From Cornus controversa (Eukaryota > Streptophyta > Magnoliopsida > Cornales > Cornaceae): a stretch of DNA of 64,000 nt. The position numbers were made by a program, and so were the translations under genes. The notes beneath the pieces were generated by a model. The model made no database searches and was not told where the DNA came from. It saw only the letters and a list, made by a program, of their open reading frames with translations. Numbering within the stretch: the first letter of the stretch is position 1; the number at the start of each line of letters is the position of its first letter. The stretch lies in contig CM048849.1 in the NCBI GenBank assembly GCA_026545225.1, positions 43,238,336 to 43,302,335 of the forward strand, in the 5' to 3' direction. Shown in pieces: positions 13,477 through 28,423 of this stretch.

Positions 13477-16400
13477 TTAAAGCAAATCCGGGTCCTTAAG
13501 TCCGCTATGAGTCCTCAATTTCTTTCGGCGGGACTGTGGAAACAAGAGTTGCTGGATCTGTTTTTCAGCAGAACCCTCAGATGTCGCCTGCAGAGAAAAC
13601 ATATAGAGGCGTTCAATAGAGTTTTTTAGAGCCATGGTCGGTGATAAATCTTCGTTAATGGTTAAATATTTATAACTAGACAACAAGACATGCATGTCAA
13701 CAGTGCAAACACTAGTTCCGGCAACTATGGAAATGTCCACCTTATTTACTTCTAAATCTAGAAAGTCATTCATAATCTTTCGACAATGCAAATGTATGAC
13801 TCCCTACAATATTTGGAAGAAAGAAAAAGAAAAGGGCATGTTATAAGGTGCACATAAATTCTCATTAGAAGACTAAATTTACCACATTCAGGAGCACAAT
13901 AATCAATATTTCTACCATATTGAAATCAAAGTAGCAATGAGCATTAAAAAGTACAAGTTGTGGGGAGATCTCATTATTTGGAATGGCAGGAGGTTTCTGC
14001 TGGTTTTGGCAACCTTGGGGGAAGTCTGTCCATTTCACCTAACTTCATATCAAGCCATTTATTAAATGTTGCTTCATATATAAATATATACACAACATAT
14101 ATGCATATATAAGCCAAAGTTGGATTAGTCCAGAAACAAATGTGACACGTGATGATAGATCGTGCAGTGGGTAGAGAAACCAATGGGTTGACATGTGAAA
14201 TAAGTATCAATATCAAGCAAGCAGACAAGGAGGGTTAAAAATTTGCCACTTTGCTCAGGATCCCTTGCCATAATTAGAAGCACAATAATCAATATATCTA
14301 CAATATTGAAGTCAAAGGATGACAGATCATTCGAAAGGACAAAATGTGGAGAGATGTCATTTGGATTCCCAGGAGGTTTCTGCCGGCTTGGAAATTTTAA
14401 GGGATGTCTGTCCATTTTACCTAACCTTATATCAGCCCATCTATTGAATGTTGTTTCATATATTAGTATATGTAGACATATATGCATCTATATATAAGAC
14501 AAACTTAAATTACTCTAGAAACAATTATGATAGTGAAAGAAACCAATGGGCTGACATGTAAAGTATCAACATTAAGCAAGAAGATAAAGAGGGTTATCAA
14601 CATTAAGCAAGCAGAAAAGCAGGGTTAAAACATTTTCACTTGGGAGGATTAGAACCTAGTATTGACAAAATTCGTAACAAAAGATGGAGTCTATATTTTT
14701 ATGTTTAGATTTTGATTAGATTTTCAAAAGTCAGTTTAGTTAGTTAATGGTGGTATCTATGTCTGATGGCAGAATCAGAATATGAAGATACATTGAAGAG
14801 TAAAAAGGTAAAATCACCACTTGAATAACTAACTCACCAATTAAGGTTTATACTCGTGAATTCTTATCATGACTTGTTTTAGGGCACAATGCGCACACAG
14901 ATTGATTAATGAAAAAAATGTTTTAAAAGCATGAAATTGATTTTAGATCAATATTTTAAAAAATAGTAATCATCTATCAATCGAAAATTTCAAGAAAAGT
15001 TTTATTGAGGTCCAAAATGCTTCGACCAAAGGCTCAATTGACTTATGCGCAAACTGTTTTGGAAACTCTCTTAAATCCGAATTCTAAAAGGTTTAGTGTT
15101 TTTTTTTTATATATATATTACAAATACGAAACTCTTATTCTTCTGGATCCAAATCACTATATATACACCCCTTTCGCTATCATAATACATATAGTCTCTC
15201 TCTCCACATCCTTGAAAGAATACATACACATCCAGAGAGACATTTTTATAGAGAGCATCTAGGCACATAGAGTGCATATTTTTCTTTTCATCATCTCAAA
15301 TAGAAGCTTCTATTAGACGATGAATTATTATTCAGAGTTTTGATCATCATAATGTTTTTGCTATGCTGAAAGTTCAAGACCGAATTATTCCTACACAACG
15401 AACCCGGACAACTAGCTGAGGATATTAAAGTGTTTGTAGAGAAGCGGATCGCGTGATGAGCGGATCTGTTGACTGAGCTGATGGCCTGCAGACTCGAGTG
15501 AGGTAACCAGGGGTTTTCTGAGATTTGGAAAACTGATAACTAGTTGTATAATCTCTTTTTCATAGTGGATTTGATCTTCCTGGATTAGTGTCCCGTGATT
15601 TTTCCCCGTTGGGGTTTTCCACATAACATCGTGTATTCATGTGTGATTGCTTTATATTGTTGACATTTTTTTTATATAATTGTTAGATTTTAAAAATCTG
15701 TTATTGGTAGTTAAAATGAGACAGATCTATTCACCCCTCCTCTAAATCTATTTTGGGCTTTGCGCACTAAGGCCATCAAAGCTTTGGGTTACAGTCCTCT
15801 AGACTTCTCACCACTTTTTGCTCAGAATCCCTTAAACAACTGAAAAAAGAAAAAGCAGAATATATAATATATGAGAGAGTATTAACTAGCTCCTATTTAA
15901 AAAAAAAATGAATGAACAATATCGTTGCTGAATTCTGGAACATGTTTCCTTTTAGGTTTCATAAACAACACAGTTGCAGATCTGCCATAATAAATTATTT
16001 GACCATATAACATCTCTTTGGACTCAAACTGGAAAATTGGGTGAGGATAATTTTGAAAATGACAGTACCTCAATTAAGAACAAAACCAAAATAGGGAGCA
16101 TAGATATCTCATGATGAAAAGTATTGAGGATCCACAAAGTTTCATCACATACGAAATGAGAATGCTATAAGGAGGTGGAAGCCTTTCAAAAGAAAAGATG
16201 ATGATGGAAAGGAACATTGATGGAAGATCGTCATAGGAATTGAAATTTTATAAGCTAATCATGGGTGTGACTCCAAGTACAGTATACAGGCAAGTCAATG
16301 TCTTAAATTTGCACCCAGAGGAACCCTAGGACAATGATGAAAGTAACCAAATTAGGATGTAAGAATACAAATCTCCATAATAAGCTGATTACACTGTATC

Positions 16401-19400
16401 TCTAAAAGAACAACAATGTACGAGGACGATAACAGAGGAGAGGGAGAGAAAATCTAAGACCTCTAAGTGTTGTATCAATAGAAAAGATAGGAGTCTAATC
16501 ATAATCTGGGTAACTTGCAGCATGTAAAAAAGTCAAGTCAAAGACTGCCAGCATTCCTCTGGTACTACCAGCAGATTATCTGGGCGAACAGATCAACCTA
16601 ACAAGAAATTCAACCACTCAATGAATGAGAAGAAATTTTGGGCCTTACAACTTTCAAAATGATAATTATGAATCAGATGGGTCAAACAGTCACAATTATA
16701 GAAAGGTCTAGCCTAGTGCACGAGGCTCCCGCCATTGCGGACTCTAGAGAGAGTCAAATGTACGCAACTTTATCTCCGCGTCTGGAAAGTCTGTTTTCTG
16801 TTTTGAACCCATGACCTCCAGGTCAAAATAGAACAACCTTACCATTGCGCCAAGGCACAAAAAGTTACAATTATATCAGATTAGTTTTCAGCGGAGGAAA
16901 TCTTGTGAATAAAATTTTAAAGATGGAGCCAGATCCACAACTAAGGGAAATGGTCCTTACTTTGTGGTTATAAGGGAATCAAGCAGACATACTTAGATTC
17001 AAGAATATCATTTAATTCAATAAATAAGTTTCTGGCGTATGATTCGACACTTGATTAGTCTAACCAAATGACGAACATGATAATATTCCTGAATCCTGAA
17101 ACAGAATGCATTCTGAATTTCACAGGTCAGTGATGTTATATATATTGCTTACCCTGACTTTGAAGGGAAAACGGTGAGTTCGTACTTCAACCCCAGTGGA
17201 AACTCTAACATCCATGCCAAGACTGTCGACTCCAATCAGATTAGCTCCCTACAAGAGCAAACTGAATCAGGGATTTAAAACACTTACCACTGAGGTATCA
17301 AAAGTCAAATATGGCATACTACAAAAATACACAGAGAAACAGTAGGTGTGTGGCGCATGCACATCCAAACAAACAAACACGCATACATGCACAAATATCT
17401 CTATGACAAGATATAATTTAGAAAAGCCTATGTGCTTTAAGACAACTGAATTTTTGGGAGTAAAGATAAATGAGCTCCACAAGAACTGGATGAAAGAATA
17501 CAGAATGAGTTTATTGTTTTTATTTCACTGTCCTCTTGTCCAGCCCATTTTTTCTCATTTTATAACAATTCTCATTGAAGTCCATTACTGAAGTACATTC
17601 TAAGGAAAAAAACAAAAACAGTGTGTAAAAAATTGGACCAAAGAAAACCAGCTTAGTTTCACTTGTAGATATTGAAAAGTTGGGGGTTGAGAAGCATGTG
17701 GGTAACCAGAGGCAAGTCTACGCTTCCAAAGTTTTTAAGAAAGCAAGCCTAACTGCACGTAATGTTTCATTCTTTTTAAATCAGGCACTTCCATTTCAAC
17801 TTTGCACAGAACGATATTTCTAGTATTTCAACTTTGTCAAAAAATTATCAGAAGCTCATTTCTTTTAGAAATAATCAAGTAATAACTGCCAAAACTAATA
17901 GTAATCAGCATTTAGGTATTCAATAAAAAAAATTACAATTCAATTGCATTACCACAGGTACAAGTAAATCATATGCCATCCCAGTTTCAAAATACTTACT
18001 AATTACCAATTCCTAAAATTTTGCTTATAAACATGTCAATGCACATGAAATGTTTTGGTTCTAGCCATCTGTCCAGATCTACATCTGGCTGACTATTTAC
18101 AAATTTTCCAGGAAATAATTTTAGCATCAGAAAGAGTCGAAATAGTATTTATGTAAGCAGCACAAAATCCTCGAAACTCACTTTCTACTCTTTCAAATCA
18201 AACACTTTCACCTACCAGGTCCTGTAGACATGGTTGTGTGTATACATGTGCAAGAACTATTACATTAAACCTGCATGCTCTCTTAGTTAGAGTTTGTGTC
18301 AAAGGAAAAGATCCATACAGTATAATAAAAATATTTTGAAAGTTTACCATCTGTGAGGTCCTAATTTAGAGCACCTTCAGTGTTGCACCTCATTAACAAT
18401 TCTTGTTTAAACCAATATTTAAGGAATAATGCGGGAAGCTTCAATTTCAGAACAAGATACGAAAAAAATAACGAAATAAGTTTTTACTGTTTCCAGCAAT
18501 GCTTTGTTGAAGGTAACTACAACCTCAATACGACACATATTTAACTATTTCCCTTTTTTCTTTCCCTTAGTTATCTGATTTTAGGTGTGTGAGATGATTT
18601 AAATATTCAAGTTACACCATCCCTAACAGCTTAAGCTTTTAGAGTAGATGGTGGTCAACAAGGTGCTCAGTGACCATTTAATGAAAGAGCAGGTGACCAT
18701 ACATTTCGTTAAACACTACAACATGCAAAGAATCACTTAATCACCCTCTATTTCCAGCCATTAAACCATCAATAAAACCTACCTTCTAAAGCCACAAACC
18801 ATTACCCATCAGGCCATCACCTTTAACCATCATTAATTTGTGAAGGCAATCGTGGAGAATTTACTACCCTTCATAGCTGACCAATATGAAACCTGTCAAA
18901 CCCACATCATCATCTCCATTCAACCAGGAGTTTATTGAATTTTAAATTGGTGGCAAAGATATGTTGGTGGAGTCCAGTAAACATGTCCAATTAAATGATT
19001 ATTGTGTAATGCTGACACTATAGGGTGCTGGAAAACAAGCATACCGATATGATCCTTATCAGTTCAAACTCAAGGAACTTTATAAGAAGTTGTGTCTAGA
19101 AGCCATATTGCATTTGTGTTCCACCACATCTTTTATGCAATAATGTAAATGAAGGCAAACTCCTCTGTAAGTATCCAAATTAGTGCTTAAACCAGTTTCA
19201 GATAGTTGAAAAGTATCTTATAAAGCATTAGTCACGGGTATAAGTGTCCATAGAGCACAAGGGTGTAATGAGAAAAATGAAACAAAAGATGAAACCCTTC
19301 AAACAATTATCACCTCAACATGGAATCCCTTCTTTTTGCAGAGAGCTTTAAGAGCACAGCTGCACCTCACTCCCTTCTCAAAGAAGCGCTCTACAATTGC

Positions 19401-22400
19401 TGGAGTAGAGTGTACAAGAACATCAGGCTCAGCATCTTGAAAATCTTCCAAACTTATTGCTGACTGCATAATATCGAAAGATATTGAGTTACATTCTGTG
19501 GAAGCTGATTCTTGTACAACAAGAATATTTTTTTAAAATAATTCCCAATGTTAAGAACAGTCACACCTATTCCGACGAAATATTTCTTAAGAATTTTATA
19601 CTTATATGAAACCAACAATTTTAAAGAAAAACAATGTTCGTGTTGGACACCATTAAGACATAATATTCAATCAATGTGGTTGTACACTAAAGGGCTACAC
19701 TTCTGTTAGAACTTGGACAGCATTAAGAAACAACAATCCTCTAATGCACAGGTAAGCTTAGACATGTCCTGGACACGGCCTGATCATGCTTAGAGTTTTT
19801 CAATTAACTTTTTTTGGCATCACATACATGACCAACACAAGTCATAAGAACTGACCACAATTAGATGCTATTTCCTTTTCAGATAGAAATAAAATATAAT
19901 TGTAGGAACAGAATAATACCAGAATATGAGTATATAAGATATATACTTGAATTTATATCTGATACCATATATAATTTTCTTTTTTGTTGATACACAGAGT
20001 ATTTCACTTAAACGCAACTATAGGTTGCAACCCCTGTACCAATATCATGTATATATATAAATATAAGTTTGAATTAAATAGAGACAGAATATTTATATTT
20101 GGAGACATCTCCTAGCATTTTATAATCTACATTTTATGAAAATCTACCATATGCACTCATACCATATCATATTTGAGTATCTGTTTGTATCCATGCACTA
20201 GATTTTAAAGTATTTGTCAGAAGAGAAAGAAAAACATTCCCTAAAGACAAACTCAAAAATATGACCACTGCAAGTGCAATATACATGCCTGAATACCATA
20301 TACAGAGAACAGCTCCATTCTCATGATCTCCAGCCTGTAGACAGTTGAATTAGTGCAGTTTCTGTCACCTTTGGATCTAAAGCTCAGCATTTCGCCATCT
20401 ACAAAAAATTAAGATGTGTGAAATGAGCGAATCCCACAGATAATGGAATATAGTAGCTTAAGAAGCACGGAAACGGATACGGGACACGGATACTACACGA
20501 CATGGACACGGCGACACGGCAAATCCTAAAAAATTAGGACACAGACACGGCTGGGATACGGCAAATAATAAATATTTATTTTTATATAATATTTGATGTC
20601 ACACTTTAAATAATTAAGAGTAATATTATTTTTCATCAACCTAACAAAGAAAAAATTCACAAATCATAAATCACAAGTACACAATTGAATCTACTCCACA
20701 ACAACAATAATTATCAGAGAACGATGTCACAAAGCCATAAACCAAATCAAAATGAGATATTAGAATAAAAACTAGTCTTATCATTTAAACATCATCATTC
20801 TATCTAACTCTAAATACAAATGCATCATCAGAAAGTCACATGTAAAAGATAGTAGTTGTACAATAAGAGAAAGAAGAGTAAAAAAGAACAAAGATGAAGA
20901 GATGAGATGGGCTATAGTTGAATTGTTAAAACAACCTTTCAAGAATTTGTGTTTTGCTAGGAAAAAGAAAGAAAGAGGCTAAAAAAGGAAAAAAAAGCAA
21001 AAACAATTAGGGATTAGTGAAAAATAAAGTAAGAATCCATGGAAGAGAGAAGGTTCATGAAAACAAGAGGAAAAAAAAAAATTGGCGTGTCCAACATATG
21101 TCCGCGCCGTGTCGGACGCGTGTCCGCGCCATGTCCGTGCCGTGTCCGAAAATTAAAAAAAAAAAAAAAAAATCAGACACGTTTTTTGGCGTGCCCGACA
21201 CGGATTCTTTGCCTTTTTAGGAATGTCTGTGCTTCCTAGATAGTAGCTTTCAACTACAATAAAAACTAATTCAGTTAGTAATGTTAGCATCAGGAAAAAA
21301 ATTTCTATTTGCCAAGTGTTTAACTATCATAAGAGGCAGAATCTAGAAGGGGTCATCTAGCCTACAGTTTAGAAGCAGCTCAGTTTCTAGCAGATGGAAG
21401 CAGTGCAGCTAAACAAATAAACCCCTTCACCATCTTGCATGGATTCAACTCGACCGATTTCCACCATGCAGAATGAAATATCAAATTAAAGGAAATTCTT
21501 AAATCAGAATTTTGACATTGAAGGGCTTTCTAATTAACATGAAAGAACTTGGTGGCCAAAGCCAATGTAACAAAGTGGTTAAATACCAGTAAAAGGGAGG
21601 AATGAGGACAGGTGTTTAATTCTTACCATTGATCAAAAACTAGGAAAGAAGCTGGGCAGTTCTGTATGTCCAGTAAGAAATTCCATGAATAACATGAAAT
21701 ATGTCTGAACTGGACATTCCACTGAAGAGCACTAGCTATGAAATGAAGGAAGACAAAAGAATGACATGATGGATCTCTAAATTAAAAGGCACAAATTGGT
21801 AAAAGGCATATAAGCCCCAACTAGAAGACAACTCCACCAGAGATCATCAAGGATTGCGCACTTCAAATTTATGAAACATAAGGACATTCACCATTCATCA
21901 AAAGCTAATTTTAACCTAAAATCAGCTGATTGTAATGTTTGCCTTTCTGGTATGATTCACTTAATTTGATGAACCCCACAAGGCCCTATAACTTGATTCT
22001 GCGAAAGATTTTGTTTTTGGCTTTAAGAAAAGAAAAATATAAGGGGGGCAAAAAAAGAAAAGGAAAGACTTAGCTCCATTATGTCAACTCAATACTAAAG
22101 CATTCCAATACCTTTCCAGTCGGAGGTGTAGCCATCACTATCTTCACCGTTGAAGAGCCTTCGTAAATATAATTCTTCATCAATAAAGGCAGGCCTGAGG
22201 CATCCCAGAATTGAAACACCATTTGAAGGATGGTCCATTTTTTTAGCATATTCCATATTAACGGACTACAGAAGAGCACACATCAATAAATTATTGCCAT
22301 ATGGAACTACTTGTATTTGAAGCATTTGCAAATCAGAAATGAGTAATTCATCTAAGGTGTTACACTTGCAGTTGAATATACTAAAACAAAAAGAAAGAAA

Positions 22401-25400
22401 TACAATGAAACATTGATTCTGTCATAGATGTTACATCAGATAAAGATGGATGAGCTGCCTTTTGAACTGAAGTAGTAATATTTTCTGAATAAGAAAAAGG
22501 GGAGCAAAATCAAGGTGTTCCTTGAATTCAATCATAAGATGGCAAAATTTGGAGTTCATAAAATTTATATGCATGATCCTTCAGCAATCTAAATGAAAAA
22601 AATAAAAATTTATGCCTTTAAATTAAATGGAAAGAAGAATGGATAAAATCAAATTGATGCCATAAAAGGTTAAATCTTAGTTGTGGTAATGTGGATGCGG
22701 GTGTAATGAACGTTAGTAACGAAATGTGAACAATGGGGGCATGACTGCATGAGTTTCTTTTAGTTGCACAACTCCCTTAAGTATTAGGAAGATACATGCT
22801 TCAACCAAAATCCCACGAATCAATATTTTTAATGATTTTTTGCGAATTTTATTCAACCTATAACATTGTAGTTAAGGGTTCATAATGCCCTTACACTGAG
22901 ATACTATATTGCCCCAGTAGCAAGGCAACAAAGAGTAATTAATAAATAAAGTAGATATTTAAAGTCTAAGTTAAAAGTATCTTCTGTCATCATCGTAATT
23001 CTCATTTAAGTAATTGATAACTCCCCTAGCACAATCATCAAAATTACCATAATTGATGAAAGAGCACTACAACCAATATCATTTGAACCTATCCTAGTTT
23101 GCCATAAATAAAATAAATAATAAAAAAGAACCCTGAATCTAAAAAAACTGAAACAGACGTGACTACTAATTTGTTAAAACAAATATATCAGAGGGACTGG
23201 GAAGAATTTTGAACAAACTTAAAAGCATGTAACTGTTAGACAGACACTTTGGTTTCGGATGAAAGAGCCATAATAGAGGAGCTCAAATATCCTCTCAACA
23301 GCAGCACAACAAAGAGACAGAGAATATTCAACTAATTAAAGAGGTACCAAACTGTGCAGACCAAAAACTTCCCTTTTAAAGTAGCAAGATCCACTTACGT
23401 GGGGGCATTGAAATAACATACTCCCTCTGTCCCATAATTCTTGTCCATCTTTCCATTTTTTGTTGTCCTAAAATTCTTGTCCCATTTGAAAATTCAATGT
23501 AATTTTTTTTTATATTGCCCAAAATATCCTCAACTCCTCAAAATTTACCCAACTTATACTATACTTTAAATGGGTAGTTTTGGAATTTTAAAAGGGGACA
23601 ATGCATTAAATGCATGCCCCCTTGGAATTTCGAAAAGGTTCAACAATTTTGGGACGCAGGAAGTATCTTTTAAATAAAGAGACGCTAGCCACATCACTTG
23701 CCACCGCAATTGAGGTGCTCACTCAGGCGATGCCTCAGCAAACTCACCTAACTGAGGTCTTCCAAGTCTCTTAACAGCAATCTTTGCTATGCTTTAGGGA
23801 GTAGGCGAGTGTCTGGGAATTTTGACTAGATTGCTCCATAAAGATTATTTAGCATAAAAAAAAGGGCTAGCCTAGTGCACGAGGCTCCCGCCACTTTAGG
23901 ATCTGAGGACGGTCAAATGTACGCAGCCTTACCTCCTTATACGAAGAGGTTGTTTCCCGTTTCGAACCTATGACCTCTAGGTTAGAATCGAGAAACCTTA
24001 CCGTCGTGCTAAGGCCAGCCCTCATGATTTAGCAAAAGAAATAATTCTTTTATTGCTTTTTAGCCGATGTAGGTGGCAAAAACTATTTTTCCTCGGAAAC
24101 ATTAAGTACTTTTAGTAACCATAAATGCTATAGATATTTTTTTGAAAGAAGATGCAATAATTATTTCAATATAGAAATTTTTTAATCTAATGAGATAGAC
24201 TGAAATTTATTACAACTAATTGTTGCTCTAAGAAATGCATACTTAAACCACATCAACAACACTTGATTTTCAACATTTAAGTAACTAGAATTCATTTTAG
24301 AAATAAAAATCTAATCCCAATCAAGTAATAACAAAATTGGAGTACAAAAAAAGATCCCCACCTCTGATACATTCAATTCACAATTCCTTGCAGATCTTGC
24401 TTCAAAATTTGAACTCAACACTTGCGTTTGTAAATTTTCTAAATTCGGTATGTCAAAATAGGCAAGTGTTTTCTTAATGTTGAAGGATTCATATATTTAA
24501 GTTACACCCTCTCTAACAGTTTAAACTTTTAGAGTAGATGGTTGTCAACATGGTATCAAAGCCAAAGGTCTCAAGTTCAAACCTCACCATCACCCTGATA
24601 ATTAAAAATTGAAACACGTGTTGGACCAAAAGAAGGCCACACGTGAGGGGGTGTGTTGAAGGATTTATATATTTAAGTTACATCCTCTCAAACAGCTTAA
24701 ACTTTTAGAATAGATGGTTGTCAACACTTAAAATCTAGAAAATAATATTAAAAGAGAAGTTGGATTAGCTTAAGAATGAACTTCTTGAATTCATGTGTCG
24801 GCAGGAAGCTGCCATCATTACTTTACAATTGAGGTCAAGGCCACTATGCATGTGAAACGGACTCCTTCAAAATCACACAAGGGCATTGGGATTCTTCCAA
24901 AAGATGTAAAATACTCATATCAGAGATATGACACTTGAAGATTGGTATGGGATACAGGTTTGACACTATCATGTTCTTTTTTGATATGGCTGCTTCAAGA
25001 CGAGTGAAATACCTATGTTAAATAGTTGAATAGTGAGTGATATATAAAAACATTAGTTTGGACTTGTATTCATGTTTTCCAGTTAGGGGTACATATTGAA
25101 TCCCAATAGACATTCCCGAGTCCATGTAATGTAAACTGTCAAGGCCCTTTTTTTAAAAAAATTATTCGCAATGTGCCCTCAAAAGAGCAATGTCATTAAT
25201 TAGTGACCTAGGAATCATTTTCCTGGTATATTAGAAAAACTCCGACGGAATTTGTTTTCAGTAGACTGATGAGATATTTTTAGTTATTCTCTTTAATGTT
25301 TCTCTACTTGGTATAGTAGTAAAAGCTTAGCTGGCCAAGTGCGGAAACATGAATTCAAGTCTGAAGACAACCATACTGTGAAACAAGGTCAGTCTACCCC

Positions 25401-28392
25401 TCCCAACATACCACATTGGCAGGACCAGTTATGGCCTTTTCTTTATTTGTTTCTCAATTTATTGATTCATTTATAGATAGTAATATATAATATTCATAAC
25501 AGAAATTACTTTTTCTTAAACATAGAGGAACAAAGGTATTTTAATTGATTACCTTAATGTATTAATATATCTAAATGTTAAAAAGTTCTCTGGAGACTCT
25601 AATGTCAATCTAATTGCTAATAGTTTTTAAGTATTATTATATATCGTAATAGATGGCATAATCATGTTTGTTCTGTGATATGTTACTCGAATAATATGTC
25701 CAGAACACTATAGTAAATTAGGTCAATTAATTTTGTGGAAGATAGGTTCAAGAAACAAAATGAGTTTGAGCAAATCATGACTGAACAGCATTAAGATTGT
25801 ATAGCACAGCTATCTTACTTAAGATTTGACTTAACATAAGCTAATGAAGCAGTTTACACAGCTTATTTCCTCAAAAATGGCATCTGCAAAGCTAGAAAAG
25901 GTATCCATCATTTGAAAATGTTATTGACAAGAACCTATAATGCGTTTGCTGCAAGATCAATGCGGAAATTCCAATAAGATTTCTAGGATCTACTTTGCTG
26001 AACACCAAATGGAACCTTAATAAACAATTTCTATTAATAACATGCAAATCAAATGACTTCCCTTGGCAGTTTCATATCAGCATTAATTTCGTTCAAGTAA
26101 CTTATGCTATAACTATGGGACTTAAAGCAAGCAATCATCCACCAGGCAGGAGTGACTTCCATAAAAGTTAAAAGAGAATCAAAGCCACGTTATAACAATG
26201 GCCTTTTAGTTGGATATCAATGATATTTACTTCAACACCTTTCAAGAATAAATCGATAACAATGAAGTGATTAGTTGATACAACAATCACTATTTTGTTC
26301 TGTAGTTACTTTGCACGTTCACAGAACAGTTAAATAGTGCTTATCTTCATGATTAGAAACAACTTCTACAAAGTTAGTCACCTAAAATATAGGTTACTAG
26401 ACCAAGCAGTAGTCACCTTTGCAAGGCACTTGGCAAAATAGATTGGATGAACTGAGCTGAAAGTATCTGGCATCCCCCAGTAAACCGAAATATCAGACAT
26501 TTCAGAACCCTCAACCTGTTTGGAAGTGCATGCCACATAAAAAATGGAAAATCAATAAATTAAAAGGTGAAATCCAAATGTGTCATAGCTATCAAACTCA
26601 GCTTGGTTCCTCACCTCAAAGAAATCACCATTGGAAGGAATATCACCAATACTGTCTCTGTCTAAAGCCTCATATTCAGCAGCAGCTACAAGACTGTTCT
26701 CGTATATTGGGATATCCATCCCGATTAAAGCATTCTGAAGGTATACAACCATATTAATGATCAATATAGGATTGTGCAACTAAAACTACACTATCAACAT
26801 TACTCCATACACTATCAAACAGAACTAGAGTGTCAATGTGATGAGTGATGACAAAAGTTTAATGTCCTAAAACCACATTGTATAACTGATCTCCATAATT
26901 CTGTGCATCTCCATTCACGATTATGCTATTCGGCCATATAGCTACAGTCAGATGACAGTTAAGATGAAGACCAAAACAAAAAGAAAATTATGGCTTACCA
27001 GGCCAAGAGAAGAGATTCAGTACACAATTACACTAAAAAGATTATCAGATTCAATGACTTGTCAGCCCAAGTATCCAATGTACAGTTTCATTGAATCAGT
27101 GATCATTTCCGTGACTTGTTGGACTATTAAAGTAAAGGGCAAGTCACAGATTGTATATTGCCTGGATTAATATTCCTTGACACAATTGTTTACAATGCAA
27201 TCCTTAAGAACAAAAAAGGCCAACAAACATATAAACACGGATCTATTGTACTGAAAACATATTTTAAACATTTGTAATACCTTTCTATTGAGATTAAGAA
27301 CGAAATAAATTTCAAAAATTGAATACTTATTTGGGAAAATAATGAATGCTGATTAAAAAAAGAGGAAAAAATTCAAGTGTAAAAATTTCTGTTACTGAAT
27401 TGTGACACAAACTCAAATTAATTTTTTAAAACTATCAGGAATATGTAAGTCATAATGGGATTTCAAGGTCTAATTTTCTGACACCAATTTTTTCCAAGGT
27501 ACAAATTGATCTTCAACACACATGGTTCTTGATCTTACAGAATTTCCACGTCGAAGGGAGGAAACATTAAAAGAGAATGCACGTCCTCACCACAGGGTTA
27601 CTTGCTCCGCGATCTTGCAAGATGTTTTCATCATCAAAAATTTCAAAAAATATATCTGAAGGAAAAAAAACGAGGAAAATAATTAGTAATCAGATTTACA
27701 TTATAAACTCAAATTATTGTGCATATTAAAGATGAGAAGAAGCCATACCTCCATATTCATCAACAACATACTGACATTCAGCCCATGAGATGTGTTCATG
27801 TGGTTCATTATGTACCGTGCCAGGGAATATCAACAAAGCACTGCTGTTAGCCTACAATAGAAACAAAAATTAGACCAAATATACCATAAAAGAAAAGTAG
27901 ATATCCTGACTAAAGCAATACAAAGTATACTGACAATTCTTAGGTTCCATTTCATATTATAATATAAAATATTGCCATTACATGTCAAGAAAATTACTTT
28001 CTAGCTTTATAATTAAAAAGAAAATAATTGAGGGGGAAAAACACCTCAACGGCAGTCCTTGCTATCTCAGCATAGGTGAGCCTGGTGTCACGAACTCTTT
28101 TGCGATCTTTCAGTTCTTCAAGAGGATGATAGCCATGGATACCCATATGATTAGATGAATAAGGAACTGAATCCGAGTAATCTGCAGCAACTGAAACTTT
28201 TGAAAGGCTAATGTCATGTCCCACAGGCAACCTATGTGTAGCTCCAAAAAATGGACTCCTGCATCTAAAACTGGATATAGAAGAGCATCCAAGCCATACA
28301 AAAGTATTAGCACCAGGAAGGCCTGATCTTCAGATTGAAATATTAAGTACAGTGTTGTAATTATATAAATATACACATAATAACAACCCCCC

Positions 28393-28423
<31 letters not shown>

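Noticed and set aside
26552-26779. 75-codon minus-strand frame as a separate small gene
   Set aside because: It is exon 5 of the At3g49140-like gene read through into flanking intron.
28110-28421. 103-codon minus-strand frame beginning with a glycine run
   Set aside because: Produced by the poly(C) tract and an alternative frame through exon 2; the exon's conserved frame is a different one.
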